A stretch of DNA of 64,000 bases from Rhododendron vialii (taxonomy: Eukaryota; Streptophyta; Magnoliopsida; Ericales; Ericaceae), in the NCBI RefSeq assembly GCF_030253575.1, contig NC_080566.1:31407001-31471000 (forward strand), read 5' to 3'. A program made the position numbers and the translations under genes. The notes under the pieces were generated by a model. That model worked only from the letters and a program-made list of their open reading frames with translations, was not told where the DNA came from and ran no database searches. The number at the start of each line of letters is the position of its first letter. Position 1 is the first letter of the stretch. Of the stretch, positions 22,007 to 34,800 are shown piece after piece.

Positions 22007-23343
22007 GGAAAAATTTCAAAGATACCCCTAAACTTCTGCTCAAATGTCCCATAAAAACCTAAACTTAACAAAATCTCATTTTAAAACCAGAGGTTATCAA
22101 AGCCTACTCAATTAAAACCCTGACACCAACTCCGTCAAATTGGAGATGGAATGGTTGACATGGAGATGACTGGGCTTACTTTTTGTATGATCCACAAAGC
22201 TGCACTCCCTTTTGGTTGGCAATTGCATTGATAAATCACACATTTATTTGTATTGCAAGTTTATCGAGTTCTAATTTCTTTTACATAACCTAAATATAAT
22301 GATCGACTAGGTTTCGACCAGCCCAAAGCCTCGAGTGATTACGAAGCTTGCAAGATCTACCACAATAAATAGTTTGGGCGCAATTCATGAACTCAGTTCA
22401 CAATCCCTGCAATTATGCAGACAAAGAAAGAGAAAATTCAAGCTAAAACAATTGATGTGCAAAAGATATGGACAAAACCAAGAAATTGCTCCAGGGACAA
22501 TCTACAATTATGCGTAAAGAAGCAAAAACATTTCGGCATGAGAAATTGCTCAAGGGATGATTTACAATTACGCATAAAGAAAGGAAAACATTTCGGCATG
22601 CATATACATGAATATATGCATAAAATTGTAAGATGCATATCTCTTATTTTCCAACATTCTTGCAAGCACTATCAAAGTAAGAAGAACGAAGGTGTTGCAA
22701 TTTTATAATCCAAATTCATTCTCTCTCTACGAAATTTCGTCCCAATCATGGGAGATCACCGCAACAATTGTTTAAATGACTGATTATCAAAATTAACTTC
22801 ACCAATAATCCAGCTCCTGATAATTTTGTGTCTCGGGTAGGAAATATAAATTCCAAACCTGTTGAACCCCCAATTTATTTGGTGGGTGGGCCCATATTCG
22901 TAGCGGGGATCATCCCTTTGCCATGTTGAAGGACCACAATAAGTCCGATTAATTGTGGATGAAATACTTGATGTTTAATTCTTGAATTGATGGCCATGGC
23001 AGCAACATGTTGCAATGGTGTCTAGAGAGGGGATCTGTTGTTTGAAGAGATAGGAGAATAAGTGGTGTGTGGCATTAGGCTGGGGTTGGGTCGGGTATGG
23101 GTATATGCATGTTGGTATGAGTTACACAAAACAAATTTGTGGTACATGGTGCTACTTGGCAAACAAAATAAGCCAAGTCAGATACAAGTCAGCAATTTTT
23201 CTCCAATTTAACGGAGTTTTACATCGGGGGCGTTATTGAGTAATCTTTGACAAGTTCAGGTGAGTAAAAGTAAAATTTTATTAACTTCAGGTGTTAAAGG
23301 GACATTCGAGTGAAAGTTTAGGTGTATTTTTTAAACATTCCCC
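22007..23343. mobile_element. Mutator-like non-autonomous element with long degenerate TIRs
   Basis: About 140 bp at each end are inverted copies at roughly 70 percent identity. Left: GGAAAAATTTCAAAGATACC, then CCTAAACTT and AATGTCCC. Right, reversed: GGGGAATG, then ACACCTAAACTT and AATGTCCC. Both arms end in a CAACTCCGT/AAACTCCGT-AAATTGGAG block. Flanking 9-mers TGGGTTCCA (21998-22006) and GGGGTTTCA (23344-23352) match at 7 of 9 positions. The end pattern resembles the hairpin element at 186-1139. The interior has a 59-bp tandem duplication near 22485-22605. Confidence 0.7.
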
Positions 23344-23880
23344 GGGGTTTCATTAAAAGTGCCCTTAAAGCATTGGTGAAGAAGCCACAAAGCGCTCATA
23401 CACGGCGCAAGGAAAATTGTGCATACAGGATGTACAATACTATCTCTTATCAAGATACCTTTAGGGAACTCGGCAACAAAATCAAAAAATAAAAACGCCA
23501 AAAACATACCAAACTCAACCCTGATCATATCAGCAAATTCTCGGAATGATTTCAGTGTAGACACTACAGGAGGATCAGGGCCTGGAGCAGTATTATTGGT
23601 TGGAATGAATCCCAGCAGTTGCTCCTCCGGCAAATCAATAAAGTAAGTTGTCCTCGCCGCTTTTTTTGAGGACATGGCAGCAGCAACCAATGATTCAAAC
23701 CATGTGGTGCATCAACCACATAATCAGGGAAAATGTAATATTTCTGTTGAAGGAAAACAATAACCCAAATCAAACATGAAGGAGAACATAAGTAAATCAA
23801 ATCAATCAAATCCTGGTGTAGAGCAAATCCAATTACTCTTGCACCTGAACTACTCAAACTCTGCATATACTGCGGCCTCG
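23331..23880 (-). pseudogene. Unrecognised coding-like fragment(s)
   Basis: Minus-strand frames here look protein-like but I do not recognise the family. One (about 23875-23815) reads LSSSGARVIGFALHQDL. A second (about 23690-23340) reads TYFIDLPEEQLLGFIPTNN and continues through SFREFADMIRVEFG into hydrophobic sequence with two possible membrane stretches (about residues 60-75 and 90-105). Possible AG/GT borders exist (GCAG near 23880, AGG-GT near 23530), so these could be exons of a broken gene. The MULE right end abuts the 3' side. Function unknown. Confidence 0.35.
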
Positions 23881-24300
23881 TTTAGTTCTCGAATTGAAAA
23901 CAGGCATAATTAAAAGTCCCAGGTCGTCCAAACAAGTTATGTTTCTACAACACACTGATGTTCAAGGTCGGTACTGGGCATAAGCCCTCCAAGCTGCCGC
24001 CCCCACTCCCAGCCCCCAAAACCCTAATATCAGACACAACCAACAACAGTATCAACATTATTATCAGAATTAGCAACAACACTATCCACATTAACAACAG
24101 AAACCCCAGGGCTACGCAAATCTGAAGGAACATTAACCTTAACATCAACAAACGAAAGATGAGAAGTAGAACACGAAGGCACAAGAGGAGGAAAATGACC
24201 TAGAACCACTGCTTATCAATCAGAGAACACAAACAGAACCAAAGAAAGAGGAGGGTCTAAACTAGCCTGAATTACAGAGAGAAATTCGAAAATCGAGTAA

Positions 24301-24660
24301 CTAGAAGAGGTCTGCAAGTTTAACAATGAAAACATCGAGCATTAGGGTTTCGTTTTGCAGCAAAATCAATCCAAAAAAACTGCTAGAAAAAGTGAAATCG
24401 AACTCACTGAGAAGATTATCGGGAGTAACTACACACGTGTCTCTGGCAGGTTGGCCTGACTCAACAGCCTTCTCCATCTTGAGAGAGAGGAAATCGAACT
24501 CGCCCTGAAGATTATCGAGAGTTACTACACACGTTTGTCCGGCAGGTTGACCTGATTCGACAGCCTTCTCCATCTTGAGAGAGACAGTGAGAGATGCATG
24601 CCACTCTGAGATGCAGAGAGTGAAGGTACCGTCAATTTGAACCTCCTTAAATAGAGACAA
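24301..24660 (-). CDS. Hypothetical ORF with a tandemly duplicated 33-codon-scale segment
   Basis: A minus-strand frame of about 119 codons holds two tandem copies of a segment starting LKMEKAVESGQPA and ending LDNLQGEFDF or PDNLLSEFDF. Two ATG codons (about 24573 and 24477) open each copy in the same context. The second copy contains a GTGAGT donor-like site at about 24413, so it may be a first exon rather than a full protein. I do not recognise the protein. It would be transcribed away from the TOL gene. It may instead be untranslated leader or a relic. Confidence 0.3.
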   Translation of the reverse strand: MSLFKEVQIDGTFTLCISEWHASLTVSLKMEKAVESGQPAGQTCVVTLDNLQGEFDFLSLKMEKAVESGQPARDTCVVTPDNLLSEFDFTFSSSFFGLILLQNETLMLDVFIVKLADLF

Positions 24661-24699
24661 ACCCAGGGATTTTGATCGAATTTTACGTCTAGGCGGTTT

Positions 24700-25457
24700 T
24701 GATTATGTAAAACCAAAACGGTTTTTTTTTTTTTTTTCCGTTCAAAAGAAAGATCATGGAAAACCAAACCAAATTGGTTTGGCAACGGTTCATACACTTG
24801 AAAGCAGTTTGAAATTGAAACCCAAACCGATCAAATATGACCTTCTCAATATTGAACCACTAGGGTTTGCAGGCACGACGCAACGCATTCAACTAAAAAA
24901 ATTTGATATGAGTGAGAGACGTGCTAATGTTTCAATTGTTTAAGCCACCCCGTACACTTATTGTTTAATCAAACCCAAACCGTACAAGTTTTGTCCTCTA
25001 CCTGGTCTCTCCATAAAACCAACAAAACCAACCCACCCAAGTTACGAAGCCTCCGGCAGGAATAAAGAAAACTAAAAGCCACCCAGGTAGATATACGTCT
25101 TTATTCGATTTCGATTGAGGCATTCTTGCAAATGCCTAAATTCTTTTAATGAAAAAGAAGGAAAACAATCCACAGTTATGAGTCCGGTCTCTCCTCTGAT
25201 TTGGTTTTAGCTGCTCTGGGTAAAAAAAAAACAGCAATTTAACAGATAAAATTGGGCGTTCCAACAAAGCAAAAACAAAATTAAACAAATAGTGGGGATT
25301 CAGAGGCTTAGAGCTTAGGTCCAGAAAAAAGCAGAGAGAGAGAGAGAGAGACGTACCTCAGTCAGGGAAGAGAGAGAGAGCTCTGTGCTTCAGGGACAGC
25401 GCGTTAGGGTTTAGGGCAAGATGAGGTCTGGATTTGGAATTTGAACTTTCAATCATC

Positions 25458-25525
<68 letters not shown>

Positions 25526-25826
25526 GTTTGAATCTGGGCCGTCTGATCCATTCGTGAGAGAGAGAGAGATATTTTGTCTGAATCTGGGCCGTCTGATCCA
25601 TTCGTTAATGCGCTGGCAGCAGATGGTGAAAACGTGTGACAGATACTAGGAGAGGGATCTGTGGAGAGGATCCGGACCCGAAAAGCGGACCGTCCAGTCC
25701 ATTTACAGGGCCGAACGTGTTCTCCACCAGTTTACACTTTCCAGAACTGTTAGATTAGCTCCTCACACTTACTTTTTACCTATGTCGTTGCTATCTTCTT
25801 GCCAGATCCAAGAGAAACAGCAAACA
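24700..25826. promoter_or_regulatory. Upstream region of the TOL gene with GA and GT microsatellites
   Basis: No coding sequence recognised. Purine tracts occur at about 25331-25350 and 25367-25380. A compound (GT)n(GA)n microsatellite occupies about 25458-25521. A 32-bp block (CTGGGCCGTCTGATCCATTC) is repeated at about 25535-25554 and 25585-25604. GA-rich leaders are common in plant promoters. The exact start of transcription is not visible. Confidence 0.45.
25458..25521. repeat. (GT)n(GA)n compound microsatellite
   Basis: About 10 GT units followed by about 21 GA units in the presumed promoter or leader of the TOL gene. The open frame across it is low-complexity and not a gene. Confidence 0.95.
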
Positions 25827-28800
25827 ATGGCAGCCGCACTTGTTGATTCCGCAACCAGTGAGAAACTAACCGAAATGGATTGGGCCAAGAACATTGAAAT
25901 TTGTGAACTAGTAGCGCATGATCAAAGGTACACTGTTACTGTATTCTCACGCTCTTTGCTGATCTTCGTTGTTGCTGTGTTATATTGTCGGCTTAGATTA
26001 TGCTTCAAGACTCTTTTTGTATACTTGAAAACGTTTTTGATCACTGAATGGTTTTAGGGTTTTTTTTTTTTTTATCCTTGGATTTGTTTAGGGGAGGGTT
26101 ATTATTCATCATTGTTTTTCATTTTTCAACTTTCCCGTTATTATTCATCATTGTTTTGAATTAATTTTGACTGCTTATGTTTCCGCAAACTAAAGTGGCA
26201 ACAATCAACTCCGGTTGCTTGCCCTAAAAACCCTAAAAAGTAATACCTGACAGGAATTTCATTAGTCCCTTGTAGGAAACTCAAATTCACATATGAGTAG
26301 AAATCACTGAAAAGACAGCTGCACTCCTTTACCCAAACCCATACCCGTACCAAATTAAGTTATTTACTTAATTTTTTCACTAAATCAAGGGAGACCCATA
26401 TCAACTGCCAAATTTGCAATGGCTATTTTCCGGTGGTCGGCGATGGTGGTGATTTTTCGGCTTGAAATCTGGGCTATTGGTCAGAACTCAAATCTGGGCT
26501 TCTCATGGTGGTTTTCGGGTAGTGGTTGATTAGGGCTTCCCACAGATTTGAAGTTCAAATTGGTTTTGAGATTAGGGTAGTAGTTCCTACTGGTGGTGGT
26601 GGTCCCTGCAGTTGGTGGTGGAGGCCCCCACTTTGTTGACGGTGGGAAGCAGATTGTTTGCACAGGCAAGCTAAAGGTGTTAGTTAACACCATCACCTTT
26701 TTACTTTCCTTGAAACAAGTTTACTTGTTTGTGCAGGCAAGCTAGAGGTGTCATCAAAGCTATTAAGAAGCGGTTGGGTAGTAAAAACTCAAATACACAA
26801 TTGTTTGCAGTTATGGTGAGTATGGACTAATCTTTGTGGGTGTTTATTAATTTTGAACTTCAAAAAAAGGGATTGAGGATTCTTCTGTTTTGTTTTGGCT
26901 TAGCTTAACTTTGAGTTGGAATCCTTAATGAGTACCACTGCCCTGATACCGTCATATGTCTTTGATCAATAATGTACTTCCTCCAATTACATGTGCACGC
27001 ACATATATATGGTCCTGTGAGACTATTCTAGGCCGCCTTCTTGCATTAATTACCTAAAATTATTCATTAGCAATGAAGTCTAGCTTGTAGACGAGGTAAG
27101 TTTATGAAGGAGCTGTAAAGGTCAAATGTGTTTTCAGTAAATAAATGATTATTAAATGATGACCTGATTTTGCAGTTATTGGAGATGTTGATGAATAATA
27201 TTGGAGATCATGTTCATAGGCAGGTGATTGATACAGGGCTTCTCTCTATACTTCTGAAAATAGTAAAGAAAAAGGTATGCAATTTACCCCAAGTGTGTAA
27301 TTCCTAGCTGCGGAGTAAATTTGCGTGGTAAAGGACTAAAGGCTAATTTTACTTCTCCCTTTTACAGTCAGACTCACCCGTAAGAGAGAAAATATTTCTT
27401 CTTCTAGATGCCACACAGACATCACTTGGTGGTTCCGGAAAGTTCCCTCAGTATTATTCTACATATTATGATCTGGTGGTAGGTACTCTAAGGAACTTTG
27501 TTTATTCAACTGTCTGGTCAGACCATTCTAATAGTTAATAGATTCAGCCTGTTAAATGGACTTCGTTAGATCTCCACGCTTCATTTTTGGGTTACTAGTT
27601 GGTTGTAAGCAGTAGGAATTTTACGTAATAGATACATTATGGAGGATGTGATTCCTTCATGAAGTGAGTTGGAAATTTATTGTGGCTTTTGAGCAATAAT
27701 CTTAATGCATAACCATTGCAAGAATTCATTTGTAGAACTTTGTGTTACATGGTCTTGAGTAGAACTCAACCCCAAAAGCTAGCTATTGAAGTGAGGGTGT
27801 CCTCACGCTTAAATTCTTCATATTACTTTGGTACCCAAGCTATGTGAGACTTCGTTTTACACCCTCCCTCACACCCAGGGTGCTCATTTGGCAGCACCTG
27901 CCATGTGTAGGCCAGGGATATGCATCCTACCCATCCTTGGCATACCCAACTCTTATACCATGTTACATGGTATTGGGTAGAACTCAACCCCAAAAGCTAG
28001 CTATTGAAGTGAGGGTGTCCTCACGCTTATATTCTTCATATTACTTTGGTACCCAAGCGATGTGGGACTTCGCTTCACACCCTCCCTCAGAGCATCTCTA
28101 ACCCATCTCTAAACCTCCTAAATAGAGAATGAATGTGACATATTGGAGGGAAATTTTGTAATTTATTTCCATTTTTTCCACTTTATGGGAGAATATAGGA
28201 GGGACCCACCGTACTTTTTAGATATTTGGGTCTCCAAATGGGAGTAGGGTCTCCATATTTGGAGAATCAAAGGCAATTTGGATATCCAAATATCTAAAAA
28301 GTAGCATGGGTCCCTCTTAAATTCTCTCATAAAATGTAAAAAGTGGGAGTAAATTACAAAATCTTCCTTCAATATGTCACATCTATTATTTATTTTGGAG
28401 GTTTAGAGATGGGTTGGAGATGCTCTCACGCCCAGCGTGCTCACTTGGTAGCACCTGCTGCGTACAGACCAGGGACACACACCCTACCCATCCTTGGCAT
28501 ACCCTGGTTTGATACCATGTTAAGTTACCAGTAGTCCCAAAAGCTTAAGCTATTAGGAAATAGGCCCAACAATGTATATCAAGCTATCTAACATGTGAAG
28601 CGAAGTCTCACATTGTTTGGATACCAAAGTAATATGAAGAATATAAGCGTGTGGGCACCCTCGCTTCAATAGCTAGCTTTTGGGGTTGAGTTCTACCCAA
28701 GACCGTGTAACATGATATCAAAGCTCTGGTTGGGAGAGGGCTTGGGTTCAAGTCTCTTTGTCTACATTTGTCCCCCATTTCCATTATGCTTTTCCCTGGG

Positions 28801-31800
28801 TAGCGTTTGTTATTCTGCGTGGTTTAAATTAATAGGGGGATGCAGTTGTAAAAATGAATTTGAATTTAGAAAGCTGGATAAATTATATGGCCATTGGCCC
28901 CGCATAATGGTGAAAAAGGATTCACATAGCTGAACCCAATTAATTTCGAAAACTTCTAGGTGGTTTTGTATCTAAAGAACTTAGTATATAACTTACAAGG
29001 CTGTCCTGGAATTAGCAATGCAATATGTTCTATCTACAGGACACATATCTTTAATGAAGTAAACTGTCACACCCCAAGTCTGAAGCCATGACTGGCCGTG
29101 GGCCATGGCCCTTGGCTCATGGACTACAAAAGCCTAAATAATCACCTCCTTTTATGAATTGTAAGAGGTATGATACAACATGGTAATATTGTAGGTAAGT
29201 TGAGAAGTATAAATCTGAGATTTGAAAGAGGATCAATATTTGTATGTATACGTATACATTATATATTTATATCACGCGCGCGCACACACACACGCATATA
29301 TAAGGGAGGGTTCAAGGGACACAACTTTTAACACAAATTTTGACACATCTCAATCATGGAAATGGATGGCTGAGATTAGATCACAAATTTCACGGTTTTC
29401 ATTACCATCCAAACATGGATGCTACACTGATGTTTCATTTTTCAGAGTGCAGGGGTACAGTTTCCGCCAAAGCCTGATGTTAGTCCATCAAATAATCCTA
29501 CTTCAAATGCAATTGGAAAACATTCACCTAGTGGGGAACCTTCTCCTTCTAGACATGAGAAGCCTTCAGAAGGAGCAAAGCCTCAGGATGTTCCCGAATC
29601 TAGGTATCGTTCTTCCCAACAAGAACACATCTTTGCAGCTCTGACAATCCAACATTGGACCTCGACTTTTTCCTTCTGTGAATAAACTAGGGGCTTCTAA
29701 TGTGGCTAAAAGCTTATAAGCTTCCTTCTTCCATCGAACTATTTGTCTATAAACTGTCCGTCCCATATTACACTTGTTAGTCCATGACAGTACTTACCAT
29801 CATATGATACCTTTTTGGGGTAACATATGATCTTTGTTGGAACGAAAGATCTACCCCGAAAGTTTATTTGTGTTAATAATTATTTCAAGTTGACCTCATT
29901 GTCTTATGACGTTCACAATGAATGCTTAAGCTGGGCATACATGTTATCCCCATGATATGATTTCTGATAAAAACTATCATAAATTTGTAACTGATAATAT
30001 TTCATAAACCATTTTACATAGTACTCCTTTTCGTTACTATTTACCAATTGTAATTAAAGTCTTCAGAAATTAACTTTGCTTAATTTTTGTTGGGAAATAC
30101 CTGATTTTCATGTTGCAAACAGGGGTTATAATTTGAATGATGAGCTTATTATTAAGAAAATCAAAAGGATAGAGACTGACTGGGTATTGTTTGTTGTTTG
30201 GGAGAGACCACACCATTTATGAGACCTTCCCTCTTTGGGTGGGGTGATGGGGATGAATTGATGGTTAGACTCGTATCCTCTGGTTGAGAGTAAAGCTCAT
30301 TAGTTAGACGTCCTTCTTGTGAAGAGGAAATTAAGGAGAGAATTTCTGTGTAAAAGAGGTGTCTCTGATGGTTTTACGATGGATTTATTTAAAGGATGTC
30401 TCTGATGGAAAGTTTTTGTCTAAGTCTTGTTCTTGGAAAGTTTCTTCACTCCTTTTGGAACATTTATGTTTAAGGACGTTTTTACTTGTTTTGGAAAGTT
30501 CCCTAATTTAGTTCTTTGAAGTATCATAAAGATGGTTTCTTGAACTGTTTTGGAAAGTGCAAACATGGAAGGTCTTTAAACTTGCTTCTTGTTTAGTTGC
30601 TTTGTCTACTTGTTAAACTCTTTCTTCACACTTCATCATAGTTAGTTAAAAAGTCTGTAGTTACTTTTTCTAAGTCTAGGTCATGAATCTCAAGCTGTCA
30701 ACTAGAGGCCAGCCTTTTGGTTGGTCTAGGGAGGGTGCCTAATACCTTCCTCTTCTTGTACCTTAGCTCCCATAAAGTAATTCAGAGTCAGTGCAAGTCA
30801 CATGCTTTCTTGGTTCTCAATAACCAAGTGGCAACTCTGAGTGTCTCATGGGTCTCCAAATTGGGTACCTACAGTATGGTACTCATTGTATTTCCACTGA
30901 GAATAGATAAAGTTAAAATACATGTGACGTTGAATATATAACCAGCGCAAACAATTTATCTTAGAAGCCCTTTTGGTGTTGTACATTCTAGAAAGTCCAT
31001 CTGTAGGAAGCCCCTTGTTGTTTAGAAAAATTACACCGAACAACCCAAAAGTCTTCTTCTTCGTGTCCAGCATATATCCATGTTGTCATTTTAGAGAAGT
31101 TACGCCAAACAACCCCGAAGTCTTTCTGTCTCCAGCTTTGATCCATCCTGGCATTTTTAAATCTCTTATGTTTTGAAGTCACTGCATCTTCTTTCTCATA
31201 TTCCCATTAGAAAAGAAGGAATTTGAGAGGAGGGGAGGAAGGAAGGGAAGAGGATGGATGTGGTGGTGGCAGTGGGTTAGCAAGGGAAGGTTGAGGGGAG
31301 GTTCAGAGTGACCAATGGAGAGATGGACGGGTGACTGATTTAGATGAGAGGGGTGTAGTAGTAAGGTGGAAAATTTGTTAAAGTTGTTCAATTGGCATAT
31401 ACGGCATTCGCTTGATTGGCTGCATGTGCAGCCAACAGCTGTATGTAAGTTTACTTTTTCCTTTCCGATGTTTGAAGGTCATACTAATGGCTGCTTTCCT
31501 ATTATGTTTTCAATACAATCGATTTAAAAATTGTTTGGATACTTGATCGAAAGATTCTCAGTCTCTTATTACATACAATCAGTATTATTCAAAAGGCTGG
31601 TTCTGCGTTGGAGGTTTTAAGAGAAGTCCTTGATGCTGTGGATCTACAACATCCTGAGGTACATTGCTAAATTGATGTTTTGTATCTTGATACTTGTTTA
31701 TAGCAAATGATTTAAATAGACATATTTGGTATTTATTGCATAATGATTGTTTTTTGGCTTTGAGATTATTTGGATTGGGGAAATATAGTATAGCTCGCCA

Positions 31801-34800
31801 TCTTGGAAAATAGCAGCAATAGAAAAGGCTAGGGTCTTGATGGTGGATGCTGAATAAGTTTAGATTATTGTAGGCATGGCATAAACTTATTGGTAGCATC
31901 CCTTGTGCACAGAAATTGAATTGGATTAATGTGCATATCGATGCTCTGGACTATCAACGAAGGAAGCATGGTAACATGCATAGAAATTGAATTGGATCTC
32001 TAGGCTTGCCCTCTCTAATGCTATTTGGCTTTGATTTGGGGGCATGGTTACGCAACAAAACGGGGGGCTATTGTTTCAGTGGTATTCTGAGAGCAACTAC
32101 TTTCTGCATAATGCCAAAGGTTAGGTCTGTTTCCAATATTCTCCCGCCCATACCCCCAATGATTGGGGACTACTTGGGTTCTATTGTTGTTGTTGGGGAC
32201 TGCATGGAGGCCACTGTTTCAAAGAGCAACCACTTTCTGCATATTGCCGAAGGTTAGGTCTGTCTCCAATACTCCCCCGCCCATATCCCCAATGATTGGG
32301 GACTACATGGGTTCTATTGTTGTTGTATCCCTTGTGTACTAGAAACTAATCTTTTACTGACGTTTAACATTGCTCTGTTGATATGAGTAATGAAGTTGGC
32401 CTTAAATGGTGTCTGACATGCATTGCGGGCTTTAGTTTATTGTGGAGAGGTGAAACATGGAAACCTTCTTACCTTTAAGTTCGAAACTCAGAAATCTAAG
32501 TGGTTGATGATGGAGTGTCTGATGGGGTCTACTATTATACCGGTTATGTTGAAGTAAGATATGTGTTTTCCCTACCTGTTAACCACTCATCTATGTGGCA
32601 CCTGCATGGAACTTTCTAATCTCATTTTTTTGCAAAAATATGAGAGAGTGAGGGTTATTAAAGTTGACCCACTATCGTTTGTTAATTTATAAACATAAAT
32701 ATGCCAAAAAAGATGAGAAGAATTACAAGCATAAAAAATATCTCATCGCGAGGGTAATTTAAAGTTGGCCTGCTATTTGTTGCCGATTTATAAACATTCC
32801 TATCCTAAAAAGATGAGAAGATTTATAAGTGATTGTTATCTTAAAAGAACTTTATCTGTTGTAAGTCACCTCTATTCCATCATATATCATGATGAAAAAA
32901 GATGAACTGTAGTGATTCAAGAATCCTAAATCTGTTCAACCAATGGTTTCCTACAACTTATCTCGATCTCTTCCCTTCATTTGATTAACTAATTCTTTTC
33001 TTCTAATATGTGATTTAGCTTGCGGCTTCATCAATGAAATTATTTTGCTGACGTGCAAGATACACACTCTGTCATTTTCTTTTTGACTCTTATGGCATCA
33101 TTCCATCAGGGAGCAAAGGATGAGTTCACACTTGATCTTGTGGAACAATGTTCATTTCAAAAGCAACGAGTAATGCATCTTGTAATGACTTCTCGGTGAG
33201 GCCTAATTTGTTTATACATTTTATGCGCTTTTTATGTTAGTTACTCCTCTGTTTGTCGTGCCTTTCTATGCTAAAAATTGATGTGATATATGAGGAGTAT
33301 GCAAAGAAATGCTGGAAGAATATCAAATTTGAGACAATGCATTCGTTATTTCTTCTTGAGGGATATGTATATTGAGCCACAAAATGTGATAATCAGGGTG
33401 GGGAAAGGGGTTTAAGGGGGAAGGTAGTGAAGAAGACCTTAGAATTACTCGAGTTTTAGGAGCAGTGGGATGGTAGTGGCAATCTTTGAAGTTTGGGGGC
33501 TGTTTTTCACATAAAAACGTGTGATTCGGGACTGTTTTCGGGCACCGTTGGGGTGTGATTTGGGACTGTTTTTGGGCTGCCCCTCCGAGTCTATACCTCA
33601 CTCGGTTCAGTCAGATTATTCAGTAAGATATGGTTTGATGTTTGAGGCCTCGCTTCACTAACGAAAGTCGGTTCCTTGTGAACTCCGTTAGCTAGGCGCA
33701 GGGTTGAAAGATGGGGAAGAAAACCTATATATATCCTTGGAGCTGATCCAAATTCAAAAAATTCCTGGGGGCGATTGGGATTCCAACGAGAGGGGAGGCT
33801 GGGAGAGGAAACTCACTTCAAGAGCGGAAAGCACAGGGAAGGCAGCACGCTTGGAGCTCTATGAAACAAAATTCATCTCATAAGACTTAGAAATCGCCAT
33901 ATAATTGGTTTTCGTCTGATTTCAAAACCTTGTTTTCTTCAATTCTTGATCTCAGTAGAAGGTCACCCCTGAGTTACGGCCCAACATCATTAAGCGGCAT
34001 CACTGAACTTGCCGAACTTAGACCTGGGAGATTGCTTAAGCCTAAAGATAGCTTTGCGAAGATGACACACCTGAGAACTCTCCTCCTGAGCAACAAACCC
34101 AGTTGGCACCATGCAAACTTATGGAGATCAACACGCGAGAAAGCATCCTTAACATCTAATTGAAACAAGAGCCAACCAAGACTGACAGTGAAAGAAATAA
34201 GAAGCAGAAAAGAGCCATGATTCTCCGCATAATCATATCTATAAGTGTGGGTGTAACCTTTGGCAACAAGGCGAGCTTTGTAGCACTCAAAAAATCTATC
34301 ATGATGGTACTTCAAAGTGAAACGGTGGTTTTTCCAGAAGGAAGCGGAACCAACTCCTAAGTACCATAGTGGTGAACAGCAAACATCTTATCCTCTGCAG
34401 CTATCTTCTGACAATATTAGGGAGGGAGAGAGAGGAGGCAATGACTAGAATACCTGTACTTACTAACACTATATCTTCTGACAATATTAAATCCTTCCCT
34501 ACAGTCATTGTCATTCAGTTTTGTGCGTTGTACCCATTAAGGTAGGCAAAACCATGTTTGCATACCCCTTCTCACATGAATATCACAAGTTACTATATAT
34601 CATTTTAGTGGACGAAAATAGCCTAGATGTTGTTTTAGTGGAGAAGATGAGGTTGTGAACAAAAATAGACTAGAGATTGTTTTAGCAGACAAATACTAGT
34701 GAATTCACGAAGGAAAGTAAGAGAGCACTGCAGTGATGTATGTGGTTGTTGACTTTTACTTTATGCTACTAGACAGTCTTGCACGCAATTTAGGCGCATT

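Noticed and set aside
25434-25649. 71-codon frame in the TOL upstream region
   Set aside because: It translates the GT/GA microsatellite (Val-Cys and Arg-Glu repeats).
25782-25826. Upstream in-frame ATG of the TOL gene as the start
   Set aside because: The conserved family start MAAALV begins at 25827; the 15 extra residues look like leader sequence.
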